A DNA stretch of 64,000 nucleotides, taken from NCBI RefSeq assembly GCF_006539565.1, contig NZ_BJNG01000003.1:124001-188000 (forward strand). Reading direction: 5' to 3'. Below are positions 9,176-16,657 of this stretch, piece by piece. The notes under the pieces are model-generated. The model did no database searches. It was given only the letters and a program-made list of their open reading frames with translations, and had not been told where the DNA came from. Numbering within the stretch: position 1 is the stretch's first letter; every line of letters begins with the position of its first letter. Origin of the DNA: Pseudonocardia hydrocarbonoxydans (GTDB taxonomy: Bacteria > Actinomycetota > Actinomycetes > Mycobacteriales > Pseudonocardiaceae). Both the position numbers and the translations under genes were made by a program.

Positions 9176-9499
9176 TCAGTCGTAGTCGCGCCAGATCTCC
9201 GACACCCCGGCGGCCGGTACGGCGCCGGGGTCGGTGCGGCCCTCCAGGGTCACCATGACCGTGCCCGAGGGCATCTCCAGCACCACGCGCCGGTTGTTGG
9301 GCACGTCGGCCCGCAGGACGCCCCGGGGCATGACGACGCCCTGGTCGTCCAGTGCGGTGATCAGCACGTGGCTCGCACCCCAGGTCGAGCCGAAGGTGAC
9401 CCAGGAACGCTTCACGACGGCCGACGAGCGGCCGGCCTCGACCATGGCCGTGGCCCGGAACGAGCCGTCGGGATGCGGGGCGATGGGGATTCCGAACAT
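9176..9499 (-). CDS. Hypothetical protein
   Basis: I do not recognise this family. From the ATG at 9499 it is about 107 residues, beginning MFGIPIAPHPDGSFRATAMV. It appears beta-rich and soluble, without signal peptide, membrane segment or Cys pairs. Another in-frame ATG at 9550 would lengthen it to 124 residues and increase its overlap with the Cys-motif ORF on the same strand in a different frame. The upstream sequence has no strong Shine-Dalgarno for either start. The two frames overlap for about 88 nt or more, unusual enough that one of the boundaries may be wrong. Confidence 0.5.
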   Translation of the reverse strand: MFGIPIAPHPDGSFRATAMVEAGRSSAVVKRSWVTFGSTWGASHVLITALDDQGVVMPRGVLRADVPNNRRVVLEMPSGTVMVTLEGRTDPGAVPAAGVSEIWRDYD

Positions 9500-9630
9500 C
9501 CCGACATGCTCGCAGGTCCGACGGGTGTGCCGTTCTGCAGCGTCCGCCATCTCCCGCACGGGCAGCGCTGGTAGGTGACCAGGCCCTCGGACGTCAGATG
9601 GCGGGAGGCGGTGGACCACAGGTGCGTCAT
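9412..9630 (-). CDS. Small CxC-motif protein, function unknown
   Basis: A 72-codon frame beginning MTHLWSTASRHLTSEGLVTY, followed by QRCPCGRW. The block HLW-x(5)-RHxTSEGxVxYxRCxCG resembles a family of short uncharacterised actinobacterial proteins that I remember only by pattern. The CxC could be half of a zinc site. After about residue 34 the sequence (Ser/Pro/Arg rich) looks less protein-like and overlaps the next gene in another frame, so the real C-terminus could be altered by a frameshift. The start is 26 nt from the divergent CGNR gene. Confidence 0.5.
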   Translation of the reverse strand: MTHLWSTASRHLTSEGLVTYQRCPCGRWRTLQNGTPVGPASMSGCSESPSPRIPTARSGPRPWSRPAARRPS

Positions 9631-9644
9631 GCCGACCAGCCTGC

Positions 9645-9650
9645 TGTAAT
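9645..9650 (+). promoter_or_regulatory. Leaderless -10 box of the CGNR gene
   Basis: TGTAAT, 6 nt, then GTG 9657. The whole gap to the divergent gene is only 26 nt, so there is no room for a leader. Confidence 0.4.
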
Positions 9651-9656
9651 GCCCTT

Positions 9657-10190
9657 GTGCACATCAACCCTTACGGGCGTGACCCGGTCCTGCTGGCGGC
9701 GGACCTGGTGAACGACCCGCCGGGCTCCCCCGCCGCGCTGCGGGCGCGCTGCCTCGACGCGGGGCTGGTCGTCGAGCACCCGGTGGGCGACGACGACCTC
9801 GCCGCGGTGCGCGCGTTCCTCGACGACTGGACCGGGGTCGTCGACGCCCCGGACCCGGCCACCCGCGCCGCCCGGCTCAACGTGTTGCTCGCGTCCTCGG
9901 CGGCCTACCCACGGCTGACCGACCACGTCGGCACCGGCTGGCACCTCCACTACCGCGACGACGACATGCCGCTCGCCGGGGTCGTCCGCGCGCTGGTCGG
10001 CGTGGGCACGGCGCTGCACCTGACCGGCCGCGGGATGGACCGGCTCGGGCGCTGCGCCGCACAGCGGTGCGCGCGCGTGTTCGCCGACGTCTCCCGCACC
10101 GGCCGCCGCCGCTACTGCTCCCCCGCCTGTGCCAACCGCGACGCGGTGCGCCGCCACCGGGCCGGCGCGCCGCCGACGGCCGGCGGCTGA
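9657..10190 (+). CDS. CGNR zinc-finger protein with ABATE-like domain
   Basis: A 177-residue protein. The N-terminal about 120 residues form the helical ABATE-like region (opening GRDPVLLAADLVNDPP). The C-terminus has the CGNR zinc finger: cysteines in LGRCAAQRCARVF and YCSPACANRDAVRRHR. Here the usual CGNR tetrad reads CANR. These proteins are thought to be DNA-binding regulators of stress or antibiotic functions; the target is unknown. The GTG start fits a leaderless arrangement. The gene converges on the LLM oxidoreductase gene with a hairpin containing both stops. Confidence 0.9.
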   Translation: MHINPYGRDPVLLAADLVNDPPGSPAALRARCLDAGLVVEHPVGDDDLAAVRAFLDDWTGVVDAPDPATRAARLNVLLASSAAYPRLTDHVGTGWHLHYRDDDMPLAGVVRALVGVGTALHLTGRGMDRLGRCAAQRCARVFADVSRTGRRRYCSPACANRDAVRRHRAGAPPTAGG

Positions 10191-10212
10191 CCCCGACCGG
10201 CCCGGGTCAGCC
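10185..10212. terminator. Two-way hairpin containing both convergent stop codons
   Basis: GGCTGACCC (10185-10193) and GGGTCAGCC (10204-10212) pair perfectly over 9 bp with a 10-nt loop. The stem holds the TGA of the CGNR gene (10188-10190) and the reverse-strand stop of the LLM gene (10207-10209). There is no U-tract. Confidence 0.5.
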
Positions 10213-11193
10213 CACCGCCTCCCGGAACCGTTCGAGCTCGCGGTGGGTGTCGGGCCCGCAGGGCTGGAACACGATCTCGGTCACCCCGCTGCCGGCGAGC
10301 TCCTCGATCCGGCCGCGGACCTCGTCGGCGGTGCCGCTGATCGTCGCCTCGCGCAGCATGGCGTGCCCGCCGGCGTCCCAGGCCGCGCGGTCCGCCTCGT
10401 TGATGGTGACGCAGTGCCCGGAGTGCACGGTGAGGTGCCTGCGGTCGGCCGGGGCGCGCTCGACGACCTCGAGCCACTGCTCTCCCCCGGGCAGGCCGCG
10501 CACGGCGTCGGGCCCGCCGAACTCGTAGGCGCCGTGGTAGGCCAGTGCCCACCCCGGTCCGCCCGCGGCGCGGACGCGCTCGGAGTCCGGGTCCTCCCCC
10601 TCGTCGAGCACGGTGCCCCAGGCGAGGTAGGGCACCCAGGAGTACTCCCGGAGGAAGTCCGGCAGCTGCAGGGTCACGTACAGCCCGTCCCCGAGCTCGG
10701 TGGCGACCTTGTGCCCCTTGGGTCCGAGGGCGCCGATGAGGATCGGGACGTCGACGGGCCGGGCGGGCGCGTGGCCGTCGGGGTGCAGCATCTGCATCTG
10801 CGCCCCCTCCCACTCGATCACCTCGCCGCGCAGCAGCGCCCGGAACGCCCGGATGTAGGAGTCCATGTAGGCCCAGGTGACGGCCCGGTAGCCCATCGCC
10901 CGGCGCCCGGTGAACCCCGTCCCGAACGACACGGCGGTGCGGCCCGGGGCGAGCGCGGCGAGCGTGGCCGTCGCGGCGGCGTTGACCATGGGATGGCGCA
11001 GGCTGGGCACCAGGACACCCGGCCCGATCCCGATCCGGTCCGTGCGCTCGGCGGCCAGCGCGAGGGTCATCCACACGTCCGGGCTCTGCTGCGGGGTGTC
11101 GTAGACCCACGCCCGCGCGTAGCCCAGGCGCTCGGCGAGGGCGATGTCGTCGGGGGTGCTCAGCGCGGTGGGGAAGGCGCAGGAGACGTCCAT
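10207..11193 (-). CDS. LLM-class F420-dependent oxidoreductase
   Basis: A 328-residue luciferase-like monooxygenase-family protein. Typical blocks are ERLGYARAWVYDTPQQSPDVW near the N-terminus, RIGIGPGVLVPSLRHP near residue 55, GTGFTGRRAMGYR, and PILIGALGPKG around 150, part of the cofactor pocket. This branch generally uses F420 rather than FMN, and an F420-dependent glucose-6-phosphate dehydrogenase is encoded elsewhere in the window. GGAGGATC precedes the ATG. It lies 49 nt downstream of the SMP-30 lactonase gene on the same strand, so the two probably form an operon opposite a TetR gene. The substrate is unknown. Confidence 0.88.
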   Translation of the reverse strand: MDVSCAFPTALSTPDDIALAERLGYARAWVYDTPQQSPDVWMTLALAAERTDRIGIGPGVLVPSLRHPMVNAAATATLAALAPGRTAVSFGTGFTGRRAMGYRAVTWAYMDSYIRAFRALLRGEVIEWEGAQMQMLHPDGHAPARPVDVPILIGALGPKGHKVATELGDGLYVTLQLPDFLREYSWVPYLAWGTVLDEGEDPDSERVRAAGGPGWALAYHGAYEFGGPDAVRGLPGGEQWLEVVERAPADRRHLTVHSGHCVTINEADRAAWDAGGHAMLREATISGTADEVRGRIEELAGSGVTEIVFQPCGPDTHRELERFREAVG

Positions 11194-11242
11194 GTCGATC
11201 CTCCGGTTCTCGGCTGCGGTTCTCGGGAGCGGCGGGTCGGGG

Positions 11243-12151
11243 TCAGGGACGTCCGGCGTGCGGGACGTCGACGCGGGTCGCCAGCAGCCGCGCCTCCCGG
11301 ACCGGGCGGCGCTCGTGCTCGGCGAACGAGGGCGCCGTGCAGAGGAACAGGGTGCGGCCGTCGTCGCCGCCGAGCATGCAGGCGTACACGCCGGTGCCGG
11401 TCGGGATCTCCTCGACGACCTCGCCGCCCTCCCGGACCCGCAGGACCCGGCCGTGCAGGGCGTCGGCGACCCAGATCGCGCCCTCGGCGTCGGCGCAGAT
11501 GCCGTCCGGGGCCACCGCGAGCTGACCGACGGCCTCCCCGACGTCGGTGGTGGCCGGGGCGTCGCCGAAGCGCGCCCACTCCCGCCGGCCGGACAGCCCG
11601 CCGTCCGGGGCGATGTCGAAGGCGGTCAGCCGCGCCGCGAAGGTCTCCGCGACGACGAGCACTCCCCCCGGGAGGATGACCATGCCGTTGGGGAACGCCA
11701 GGCCGCCGGCGGCCTCGGTGACGGTGCCGTCCGGGGCGACACGGGTCAGCGTGGTGGTGCGCATCGGCGCCCCGCCCATCAGGTCGAACCCGAAGTTGCC
11801 GACGTAGGCGCCGCCGTGCTCGTCCACGACCATGTCGTTGAGCACCGCGGGGACCGCCGCGGACAGGTCGGCGTGGTCGGTGAGCCCGCCGTCGGCGTCG
11901 CGGACGAGGATGCGGTGGTCGCGCATCGACACGATCAGCGCCCGGCCGTCGGGCAGGAACCCGAGCCCGGAGGGCTGGGCCGGCACCTCGGCCATCACCT
12001 CCGCCCGACCCCGGCCGTCGGTGGCCACGACCCGCTCGGTGTAGAAGTCCGAGACCCACAGCCGACCGTCGTGCCACCGGGGGCACTCCAGATAGGAGTA
12101 GCCCTCCAGTACGACCGTCAGCTCCCTGCTGCCCGTACCGCTCCGGCCCAT
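11243..12151 (-). CDS. SMP-30/gluconolactonase-like beta-propeller hydrolase
   Basis: A 302-residue protein of the SMP-30/LRE family. The metal-site Glu is in YLECPRWHDGRLWVSD near residue 20; LNDMVVDEHGGAYVGNFGFD (Asn-Asp) and FPNGMVILPGG carry further metal ligands, and APDGICADAEGAIWVAD the last blade. Members hydrolyse lactones or related esters. GGAGGG lies about 10 nt upstream of the ATG. It heads an apparent two-gene operon with the LLM oxidoreductase, suggesting an oxidation step followed by lactone opening of the same compound (inference). The divergent TetR gene probably controls both. Confidence 0.87.
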   Translation of the reverse strand: MGRSGTGSRELTVVLEGYSYLECPRWHDGRLWVSDFYTERVVATDGRGRAEVMAEVPAQPSGLGFLPDGRALIVSMRDHRILVRDADGGLTDHADLSAAVPAVLNDMVVDEHGGAYVGNFGFDLMGGAPMRTTTLTRVAPDGTVTEAAGGLAFPNGMVILPGGVLVVAETFAARLTAFDIAPDGGLSGRREWARFGDAPATTDVGEAVGQLAVAPDGICADAEGAIWVADALHGRVLRVREGGEVVEEIPTGTGVYACMLGGDDGRTLFLCTAPSFAEHERRPVREARLLATRVDVPHAGRP

Positions 12152-12219
12152 GGTGGCTCTGCCCTCCGTCGGGGTGGCCCCGGACGGACGTGTCCCGGAC
12201 GACCACCTTGTCGTGTGCA

Positions 12220-12239
12220 GTGACTGAGCGCATAGTTAC
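12220..12239. promoter_or_regulatory. Candidate TetR operator
   Basis: GTGACTGAGCGCATAGTTAC is an imperfect palindrome (7 of 10 pairs) with GCGC at its centre. It lies in the 138-nt gap between the divergent SMP-30 and TetR genes, 50 nt from the TetR start and 68 nt from the SMP-30 start, where a TetR repressor would usually bind. Confidence 0.4.
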
Positions 12240-12289
12240 CGCACCGGCAGACCGTGTCAACCGGGACGGTCGGGACGAGAGGGAGCGGG

Positions 12290-12958
12290 ATGGGGCCAGC
12301 ACGGCGTCGCGGGGTGGCGGTGGACGAGCCCGAGCACGCGGGCTTCTGGGACGGGTCGGCCTCCCGGGTCGCCCTGCTCGGCTCGGCGGTGCTCTGCTTC
12401 GCCCGCACCGGCTTCCACGCCACGACGACCCGCGACATCACCGCGGCGGTCGGGCTCAGCCCGGGGGCGCTCTACGTGCACTTCCCGTCGAAGGAGGCGG
12501 TGCTGTTCGAGATCGCCCGCACCGGGCACCAGCGGTCGCTCGACGCGCTGCGGGCCGAGCCCGACACCGGCGACAGCCGCGCGCACCTGCACCGGCTCGT
12601 GGTCGCGCTGGTCACCTGGCACGCGCGGCACCACACCGTCGCCCGGGTCTGCCAGTACGAGCTCGCCGCCCTGGAGCCGGAGCACCTCGCCGTCGTGCGG
12701 GAGCTGCGCCAGGAGTTCACCGGAGTGCTGCGCGCGGCGGTGCAGCGGGGCGTCGCGGACGGGCTGTTCGACGTGCCCGACGTCAACCGGGCCGTCCGCG
12801 CGGTGCTGTCGCTCGGGATCGACCTGGTCCGGTGGTACCGGCTCGACGGGGCCGACCCACCCGAGACGATCGGCGAGGCCTACGCCGATCTCGCGCTGCG
12901 GATGCTCGGCTCCCCGCCGGACGCGGTCAGCCCGCGCTGCTCGCCGCCCACAGGTTGA
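12290..12958 (+). CDS. TetR family transcriptional regulator
   Basis: A 222-residue regulator. The DNA-binding domain spans about residues 25-75: AVLCFARTGFHATTTRDITAAVGLSPGALYVHFPSKEAVLFEIA is written here in pieces as FARTGFHATTTRDIT, then AAVGLSPGALYVHFPSKEAV. The C-terminal ligand domain is all-helical. The ATG at 12290 is chosen because GAGGGAG precedes it at good spacing; the GTG at 12254 is too far upstream. It faces the SMP-30/LLM pair, its probable targets. Its last 32 nt overlap the end of the convergent aldo/keto reductase gene. Confidence 0.92.
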   Translation: MGPARRRGVAVDEPEHAGFWDGSASRVALLGSAVLCFARTGFHATTTRDITAAVGLSPGALYVHFPSKEAVLFEIARTGHQRSLDALRAEPDTGDSRAHLHRLVVALVTWHARHHTVARVCQYELAALEPEHLAVVRELRQEFTGVLRAAVQRGVADGLFDVPDVNRAVRAVLSLGIDLVRWYRLDGADPPETIGEAYADLALRMLGSPPDAVSPRCSPPTG

Positions 12959-13955
12959 TGCCGCCCTCCACGGCGTGCTCGTCGATCCGCGCGAGCTCCT
13001 CGGCGTCGAAGTCGAGGCGGTCGAGCGCGCCGAGGTTGTCGTCGAGCTGGGCGACGCTGCTCGCGCCGATGAGCACGGACGTGACGCGCTCGTCGCGCAG
13101 GGCCCAGGCCAGCGCCATCTGCGCGAGGCTCTGCCCGCGGGCCGCGGCCAGCTCGTTCAGCGCACGCACGTGGTGCAGGGTCTGCTCGGTGAGCAGGTCC
13201 GGGGACAGCGACTTGTCCTGCGCGGCACGGGAGCCCGCAGGGACACCGTCGAGGTACTTGCCGGTCAGCATCCCCTGCGCCAGCGGGGAGAACGCGATGC
13301 AGCCGACGCCCTCGTCGCCCAGCACGTCGAGCAGGTCCTCCTCGATCCAGCGGTTGAGCATCGAGTACGAGGGCTGGTGGATCAGCAGCGGCGTGCCCAG
13401 GTCGCGCAGGATCGCCGCCGCCTCCCGGGTCCGCTCCCCCGAGTACGACGAGATGCCCGCGTAGAGCGCCCGGCCCGAGCGCACCGCGGTGTCGAGCGCG
13501 CCCATCGTCTCCTCGAGCGGGGTGTCCGGGTCGAACCGGTGGCTGTAGAAGATGTCGACGTAGTCGACGCCCATGCGGGCGAGCGACTGGTCCAGGCTGG
13601 CCAGCAGGTACTTGCGCGAGCCGCCGCCCTGGCCGTACGGGCCGGGCCACATGTCGTAGCCGGCCTTCGTCGACAGGATCAGCTCGTCGCGGTACGCGCG
13701 CAGGTCCTGGGCGAAGATCGAGCCGAAGTTGGACTCGGCGCTGCCGTAGGGCGGGCCGTAGTTGTTGGCCAGGTCGATGTGGGTGACGCCGCGGTCGAAG
13801 GCCCGGCGCAGGATGGCGCGCTGCGTGTCCAGCGGCACGTCGTCACCGAAGTTGTGCCACAGGCCCAGGGAGATCGCGGGCAGCAGGAGGCCGCTGCGCC
13901 CGGTCCGGCGGAACGTGGCGGTGTCGTAGCGGGCGGGATCGGGGAGGTAGGTCAC
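12927..13955 (-). CDS. Aldo/keto reductase (YghZ-like)
   Basis: A 342-residue NADPH-dependent aldo/keto reductase. The catalytic tetrad is visible as D61/Y66-type HIDLANNYGPPYGSAE, Lys in LSTKAGYDMWPGPYG, and His in DIFYSHRFDPDTP. The long GYDMWPGPYGQGGGSRKYLL loop marks the L-glyceraldehyde-3-phosphate reductase (YghZ, AKR14) branch, which reduces small reactive aldehydes such as methylglyoxal. The GTG start overlaps the TGA of the upstream AraC gene (GTGA), so translation is coupled. Its 3' end overlaps the TetR gene tail by 32 nt on the other strand. Confidence 0.93.
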   Translation of the reverse strand: MTYLPDPARYDTATFRRTGRSGLLLPAISLGLWHNFGDDVPLDTQRAILRRAFDRGVTHIDLANNYGPPYGSAESNFGSIFAQDLRAYRDELILSTKAGYDMWPGPYGQGGGSRKYLLASLDQSLARMGVDYVDIFYSHRFDPDTPLEETMGALDTAVRSGRALYAGISSYSGERTREAAAILRDLGTPLLIHQPSYSMLNRWIEEDLLDVLGDEGVGCIAFSPLAQGMLTGKYLDGVPAGSRAAQDKSLSPDLLTEQTLHHVRALNELAAARGQSLAQMALAWALRDERVTSVLIGASSVAQLDDNLGALDRLDFDAEELARIDEHAVEGGINLWAASSAG

Positions 13956-14728
13956 CGCACCATCCTGCCGCGCCCGCGGGCGAACCGGCCCGGAGTGGTG
14001 CCGACCAGCCGCGTGAAGTGCCGGTGCAGGTGGGCCTGGTCGTGGAAGCCGACGGCGGTGGCGACGCCGGCGATCGGCTCGCCGTCGAGCAGCAGGCGGC
14101 GGGCGCGCTCCACGCGGCGACCGGTGAGGTAGCGGTGCGGCGGCAGGCCGTAGGCGGCGCTGAAGCGGCGCACGAGATGGGCCGGGTCGGCGTGCAGCAC
14201 GCGGCCGGCCTCGCGGAGCGTGAGGCCGTCGGCCAGGTGGGCGTCGAGCAGGTCACGCAGGTCCCTGGCCAGGCCGCCGGGCTCCGGGCCGGGTGGCGCG
14301 CCCCGCAGGTGCAGCCGGATGCGGTCGCCGATGAGCGCGAGCCTGCTCTCCGCCTCCAGCCGGTCGCCCAGCGCACCGTGCAGCTGGTCGACCCGCGTGC
14401 GCAGCAGGGCGTCGGGCAGGCTCGGCGCGGCCACGGCGGCCCCGGCCAGCGACGCGTCGAGCACCGCGGTGTCGACGTAGAGCACGCGCTTGCGGAAGCC
14501 CCCGTCGACGGCCGACCGCCCGGTGTGGGCGATGTGCGGCGGCAGCAACGTCACCGTCGGCCGGGTGGCGCCGTGCTCGTGGCGGTCGAGGTCGTAGCGG
14601 ATCGCGCCCTCGTCGACGACCAGCAGCGTCCATGTGTCGTGGGCGTGCTCGGGGTAGGCGTGGTCGGTGAAGCGGGCGTGGACCACCTCGGTGATGCCCG
14701 GGACGCCGGGCGCCCACGCGCGCAGCAC
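13952..14728 (-). CDS. AraC family transcriptional regulator
   Basis: A 258-residue regulator with an N-terminal cupin-like sensing domain (HARFTDHAYPEHAHDTWTLL, then LLPPHIAHTG) and two C-terminal helix-turn-helix motifs (about 165-255: LTLREAGRVLHADPAHLVRRF and IAGVATAVGFHDQAHLHRHF). It resembles the AraC_binding plus HTH_18 group that senses small metabolites. The GTG at 14728 is preferred because TACGTT lies 6 nt upstream; upstream extension runs into the divergent DUF2000 gene. The aldo/keto reductase gene follows with a 4-nt overlap and is the natural target. Confidence 0.9.
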   Translation of the reverse strand: MLRAWAPGVPGITEVVHARFTDHAYPEHAHDTWTLLVVDEGAIRYDLDRHEHGATRPTVTLLPPHIAHTGRSAVDGGFRKRVLYVDTAVLDASLAGAAVAAPSLPDALLRTRVDQLHGALGDRLEAESRLALIGDRIRLHLRGAPPGPEPGGLARDLRDLLDAHLADGLTLREAGRVLHADPAHLVRRFSAAYGLPPHRYLTGRRVERARRLLLDGEPIAGVATAVGFHDQAHLHRHFTRLVGTTPGRFARGRGRMVR

Positions 14729-14734
14729 GTCAGG

Positions 14735-14740
14735 AACGTA
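14735..14740 (-). promoter_or_regulatory. Leaderless -10 box of the AraC gene
   Basis: Minus-strand TACGTT, 6 nt, then GTG at 14728. The divergent DUF2000 gene has a weaker CACTCT box 6 nt before its own GTG in the same 49-nt gap. Confidence 0.45.
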
Positions 14741-14777
14741 CAAGAGCGGCGGGCGTGTCCGGCGGCACTCTCGGGCC

Positions 14778-15185
14778 GTGCACTTCGACACCAAGATCGC
14801 CGTCCTGCTCCGCGACGACCTGGCCGGCTGGCAGCGGCTCAACGTCACCGCGTTCCTCGCGAGCGGGATCGCCGCGAACCCGGACGTGCTCGGCGAGCCC
14901 TACGCCGACGCCGACGGCACCGGTTACCTGCCGATGTTCCGCCAGCCCGTGCTCGTGTTCGCCGGCGACCGCGACGTGCTCGCCGCCGCACACGGACGGG
15001 CCGTGGCGCGCGGCATGCCGACGGCGGTGTTCACGGCCGACCTGTTCGCGACCGGGCACGACGAGGCGAACCGGGCCGCGGTCGCCGCGGTGGCGCGGGA
15101 GAAGCTCGACCTCGTCGGCATCGCGGTGCACGGACCGCGCAACGCCGTCGACAAGGTGCTGCGCGGGGCCGTGCTGCACACCTGA
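14778..15185 (+). CDS. DUF2000 family protein
   Basis: A 135-residue soluble protein with the DUF2000 pattern: an N-terminal KIAVLLRDDLAGWQRLNVTAFLASGI block, a central FRQPVLVFAGD strand pair, and a C-terminal KLDLVGIAVHGPRNAVDKVLRG segment. The fold is related to peptidyl-tRNA hydrolase 2-like proteins; no function is established. The GTG start has no Shine-Dalgarno but a CACTCT element 6 nt upstream. It converges on the DUF4232 lipoprotein gene with a single base between the two stop codons. Confidence 0.85.
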   Translation: MHFDTKIAVLLRDDLAGWQRLNVTAFLASGIAANPDVLGEPYADADGTGYLPMFRQPVLVFAGDRDVLAAAHGRAVARGMPTAVFTADLFATGHDEANRAAVAAVAREKLDLVGIAVHGPRNAVDKVLRGAVLHT

Positions 15186-15186
15186 C

Positions 15187-15798
15187 TCAGCGGGCGGCGA
15201 GGGTCCGGACGCCCAGCTGACCGCCCGGCGGCGTGCCCGCGCAGCCGGTGCCGGCGACCCGGACGAACAGCGACGCCGTGTCTCCCGGCGGGTACACGCG
15301 CAGGCCCGTCGTCGGGGTCGGCACGCAGACGGCCGGGTCGTAGTTCGCGACGTCCACCATCCGCAGCGCCGCCCCCGCCGACCCGCCGACGCCGAGCCGC
15401 ACCGGTCCCCCGCGCTCGCCGTCCATCGCGGCGGCCGGGCCGACCTGTCGCCCGTCGTCACCGGTCACGTAGGAGACGCCCGGGAAGCCGGTGAGCTCGC
15501 AGGTGCGGGTGCCGGTGTTGGTCAGCACGAGCGTGGCGAACCGGGAGCCGGCGCCCGCGTCGCCGTCGGCGAGCGACCCGGTCAGCTCGGCGGTGGTGCA
15601 GCGGTCGACCCCCTCGTTCGTCACCGGCGGGGCGCCCGTCGACGGGGCGGTCGTGGGTGCGGCGGGGACGGGCGGGGCGGAGGTGGGCGACGGGCCGGTC
15701 ACCGGACCGTCGGGTGTGGTGCCGGCCGGTCCCGCGCACCCGCCGAGCAGGGCCAGGACGGCGAGTGCGGTCGCCGTCAGGTGCCGTGTGCTGGTCAT
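15187..15798 (-). CDS. DUF4232 lipoprotein
   Basis: A 203-residue secreted lipoprotein. The signal peptide (LTATALAVLALLGGC) ends in a lipobox with the acylated Cys at residue 21. A Pro/Thr/Ser-rich linker of about 35 residues leads to a DUF4232 domain (about 62-203), recognisable by RCTTAELTGSL, LVLTNTGTRTCELTGFPGVSYV and the final C-terminal beta-strands with Cys residues likely in disulfides. The family is common in actinobacterial cell envelopes and has no established function. A GGGGGAT motif precedes the ATG. No operon partners are apparent. Confidence 0.88.
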   Translation of the reverse strand: MTSTRHLTATALAVLALLGGCAGPAGTTPDGPVTGPSPTSAPPVPAAPTTAPSTGAPPVTNEGVDRCTTAELTGSLADGDAGAGSRFATLVLTNTGTRTCELTGFPGVSYVTGDDGRQVGPAAAMDGERGGPVRLGVGGSAGAALRMVDVANYDPAVCVPTPTTGLRVYPPGDTASLFVRVAGTGCAGTPPGGQLGVRTLAAR

Positions 15799-15898
15799 GA
15801 GATCCCCCGATCCCTCGTCTCCCGGAACACCAGGAGAGACGTCCAGGCGCCGCTACCGGTTGCGTCGTGCAACGACCTCGGCCGGGTGGCTCCCCCGT

Positions 15899-15904
15899 TA
15901 CGCT
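15899..15904 (+). promoter_or_regulatory. Leaderless -10 box of the PadR gene
   Basis: TACGCT, 7 nt, then ATG 15912. No Shine-Dalgarno is present. Confidence 0.45.
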
Positions 15905-15911
15905 GGTGGCC

Positions 15912-16490
15912 ATGTCGGCCACCCGCCTGCTCGTCCTGGGCATCGTGCGTGGCTACGGGCGCGCACACGGCTACCGCATCGGCACCGACCTGCAGTCCTG
16001 GGACGCGGAGAACTGGGCCAACGCCAAGTGGGGCTCGATCTACCACGCGCTGCGCGCGCTGACCGACGCCGGGATGCTGCTCGACCACCACGACGTCGCG
16101 GGGCGCACCGACTACGAGATCACCGAGAAGGGCGAGACCGAGTACCTGCGGCTGCTGCGCGAGGCCGTACGCCGCCCGCACACCCGGCCCGACCAGCTCG
16201 GGGCGGCGCTGGCGATGCTCCCCTCGCTCACCCGGGACGAGGCGGTGCGGCTGCTGCGTGAGCGACTCGCCGCCCTGGAGGAGATCCGCGACAAGGCGCG
16301 CGCCCAGCTCGACGGCTGGGCCGACGCCCCGCACTGGTCGGAGCTCTACGGGCTGTGGGAGCACACCGCGTCGGGCGGGGTCGCGTGGACCACGGGCCTG
16401 ATCGCCCGCCTCGAGACCGGCGCCTACGCGATGGCGGGAGAGCCCGGCTCCCCCGGCCGTCCCGGGAGCTGGCCCGCACTCGCGGAGTGA
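15912..16490 (+). CDS. PadR family transcriptional regulator
   Basis: A 192-residue regulator. The winged helix covers residues about 1-75 (LLVLGIVRGYGRAHGYRIG, then SIYHALRALTDAGMLL and the wing GRTDYEITEKGETEYL), followed by a Vir_C-like helical dimerisation tail (LPSLTRDEAVRLLRERLAALEEI). This longer PadR type commonly regulates drug-resistance genes. It is transcribed in the same direction as the reductase/UvrA/SNF2/SWIM block that begins 168 nt downstream, and two copies of a palindromic sequence lie in that gap. The start is set by the leaderless box and the family N-terminus. Confidence 0.92.
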   Translation: MSATRLLVLGIVRGYGRAHGYRIGTDLQSWDAENWANAKWGSIYHALRALTDAGMLLDHHDVAGRTDYEITEKGETEYLRLLREAVRRPHTRPDQLGAALAMLPSLTRDEAVRLLRERLAALEEIRDKARAQLDGWADAPHWSELYGLWEHTASGGVAWTTGLIARLETGAYAMAGEPGSPGRPGSWPALAE

Positions 16491-16510
16491 CCCCCGCCGG
16501 TCCGGGGCGA

Positions 16511-16522
16511 TTCAAGTTTGCA
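16511..16522. promoter_or_regulatory. Operator-like repeat O1 (PadR)
   Basis: TTCAAGTTTGCA shares TTCAAGTTTG with the second copy exactly 50 bp downstream. It forms an imperfect TTCAA-GT-TTGAA palindrome with one mismatch. A possible -35 (TTGCAT, 16518-16523) overlaps it, with CACACT 18 nt further as a possible -10. Confidence 0.5.
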
Positions 16523-16559
16523 TAAGCGCCCGGCGCTCGGGCACACTCGGCGGTCGCGG

Positions 16560-16573
16560 GTTCAAGTTTGAAC
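16560..16573. promoter_or_regulatory. Operator-like palindrome O2 (PadR)
   Basis: GTTCAAGTTTGAAC is a perfect palindrome with 6-bp arms and a 2-bp centre. It sits about 85 nt before the reductase start, probably just after the transcription start. The 50-bp distance to O1 is close to five helical turns, so both sites would face the same side of the DNA. Confidence 0.6.
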
Positions 16574-16657
16574 ATCGGAGGTTGCGCCGCCCCCGCGAGG
16601 CGTCCGACGGCGAGCGGCGGCCGTCGAGGAGTCGCGACACGAGTGGGAGACGAACCG

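Noticed and set aside
14729-14848. Longer AraC protein
   Set aside because: The extension covers the divergent DUF2000 gene start; TACGTT plus 6 nt supports GTG 14728.
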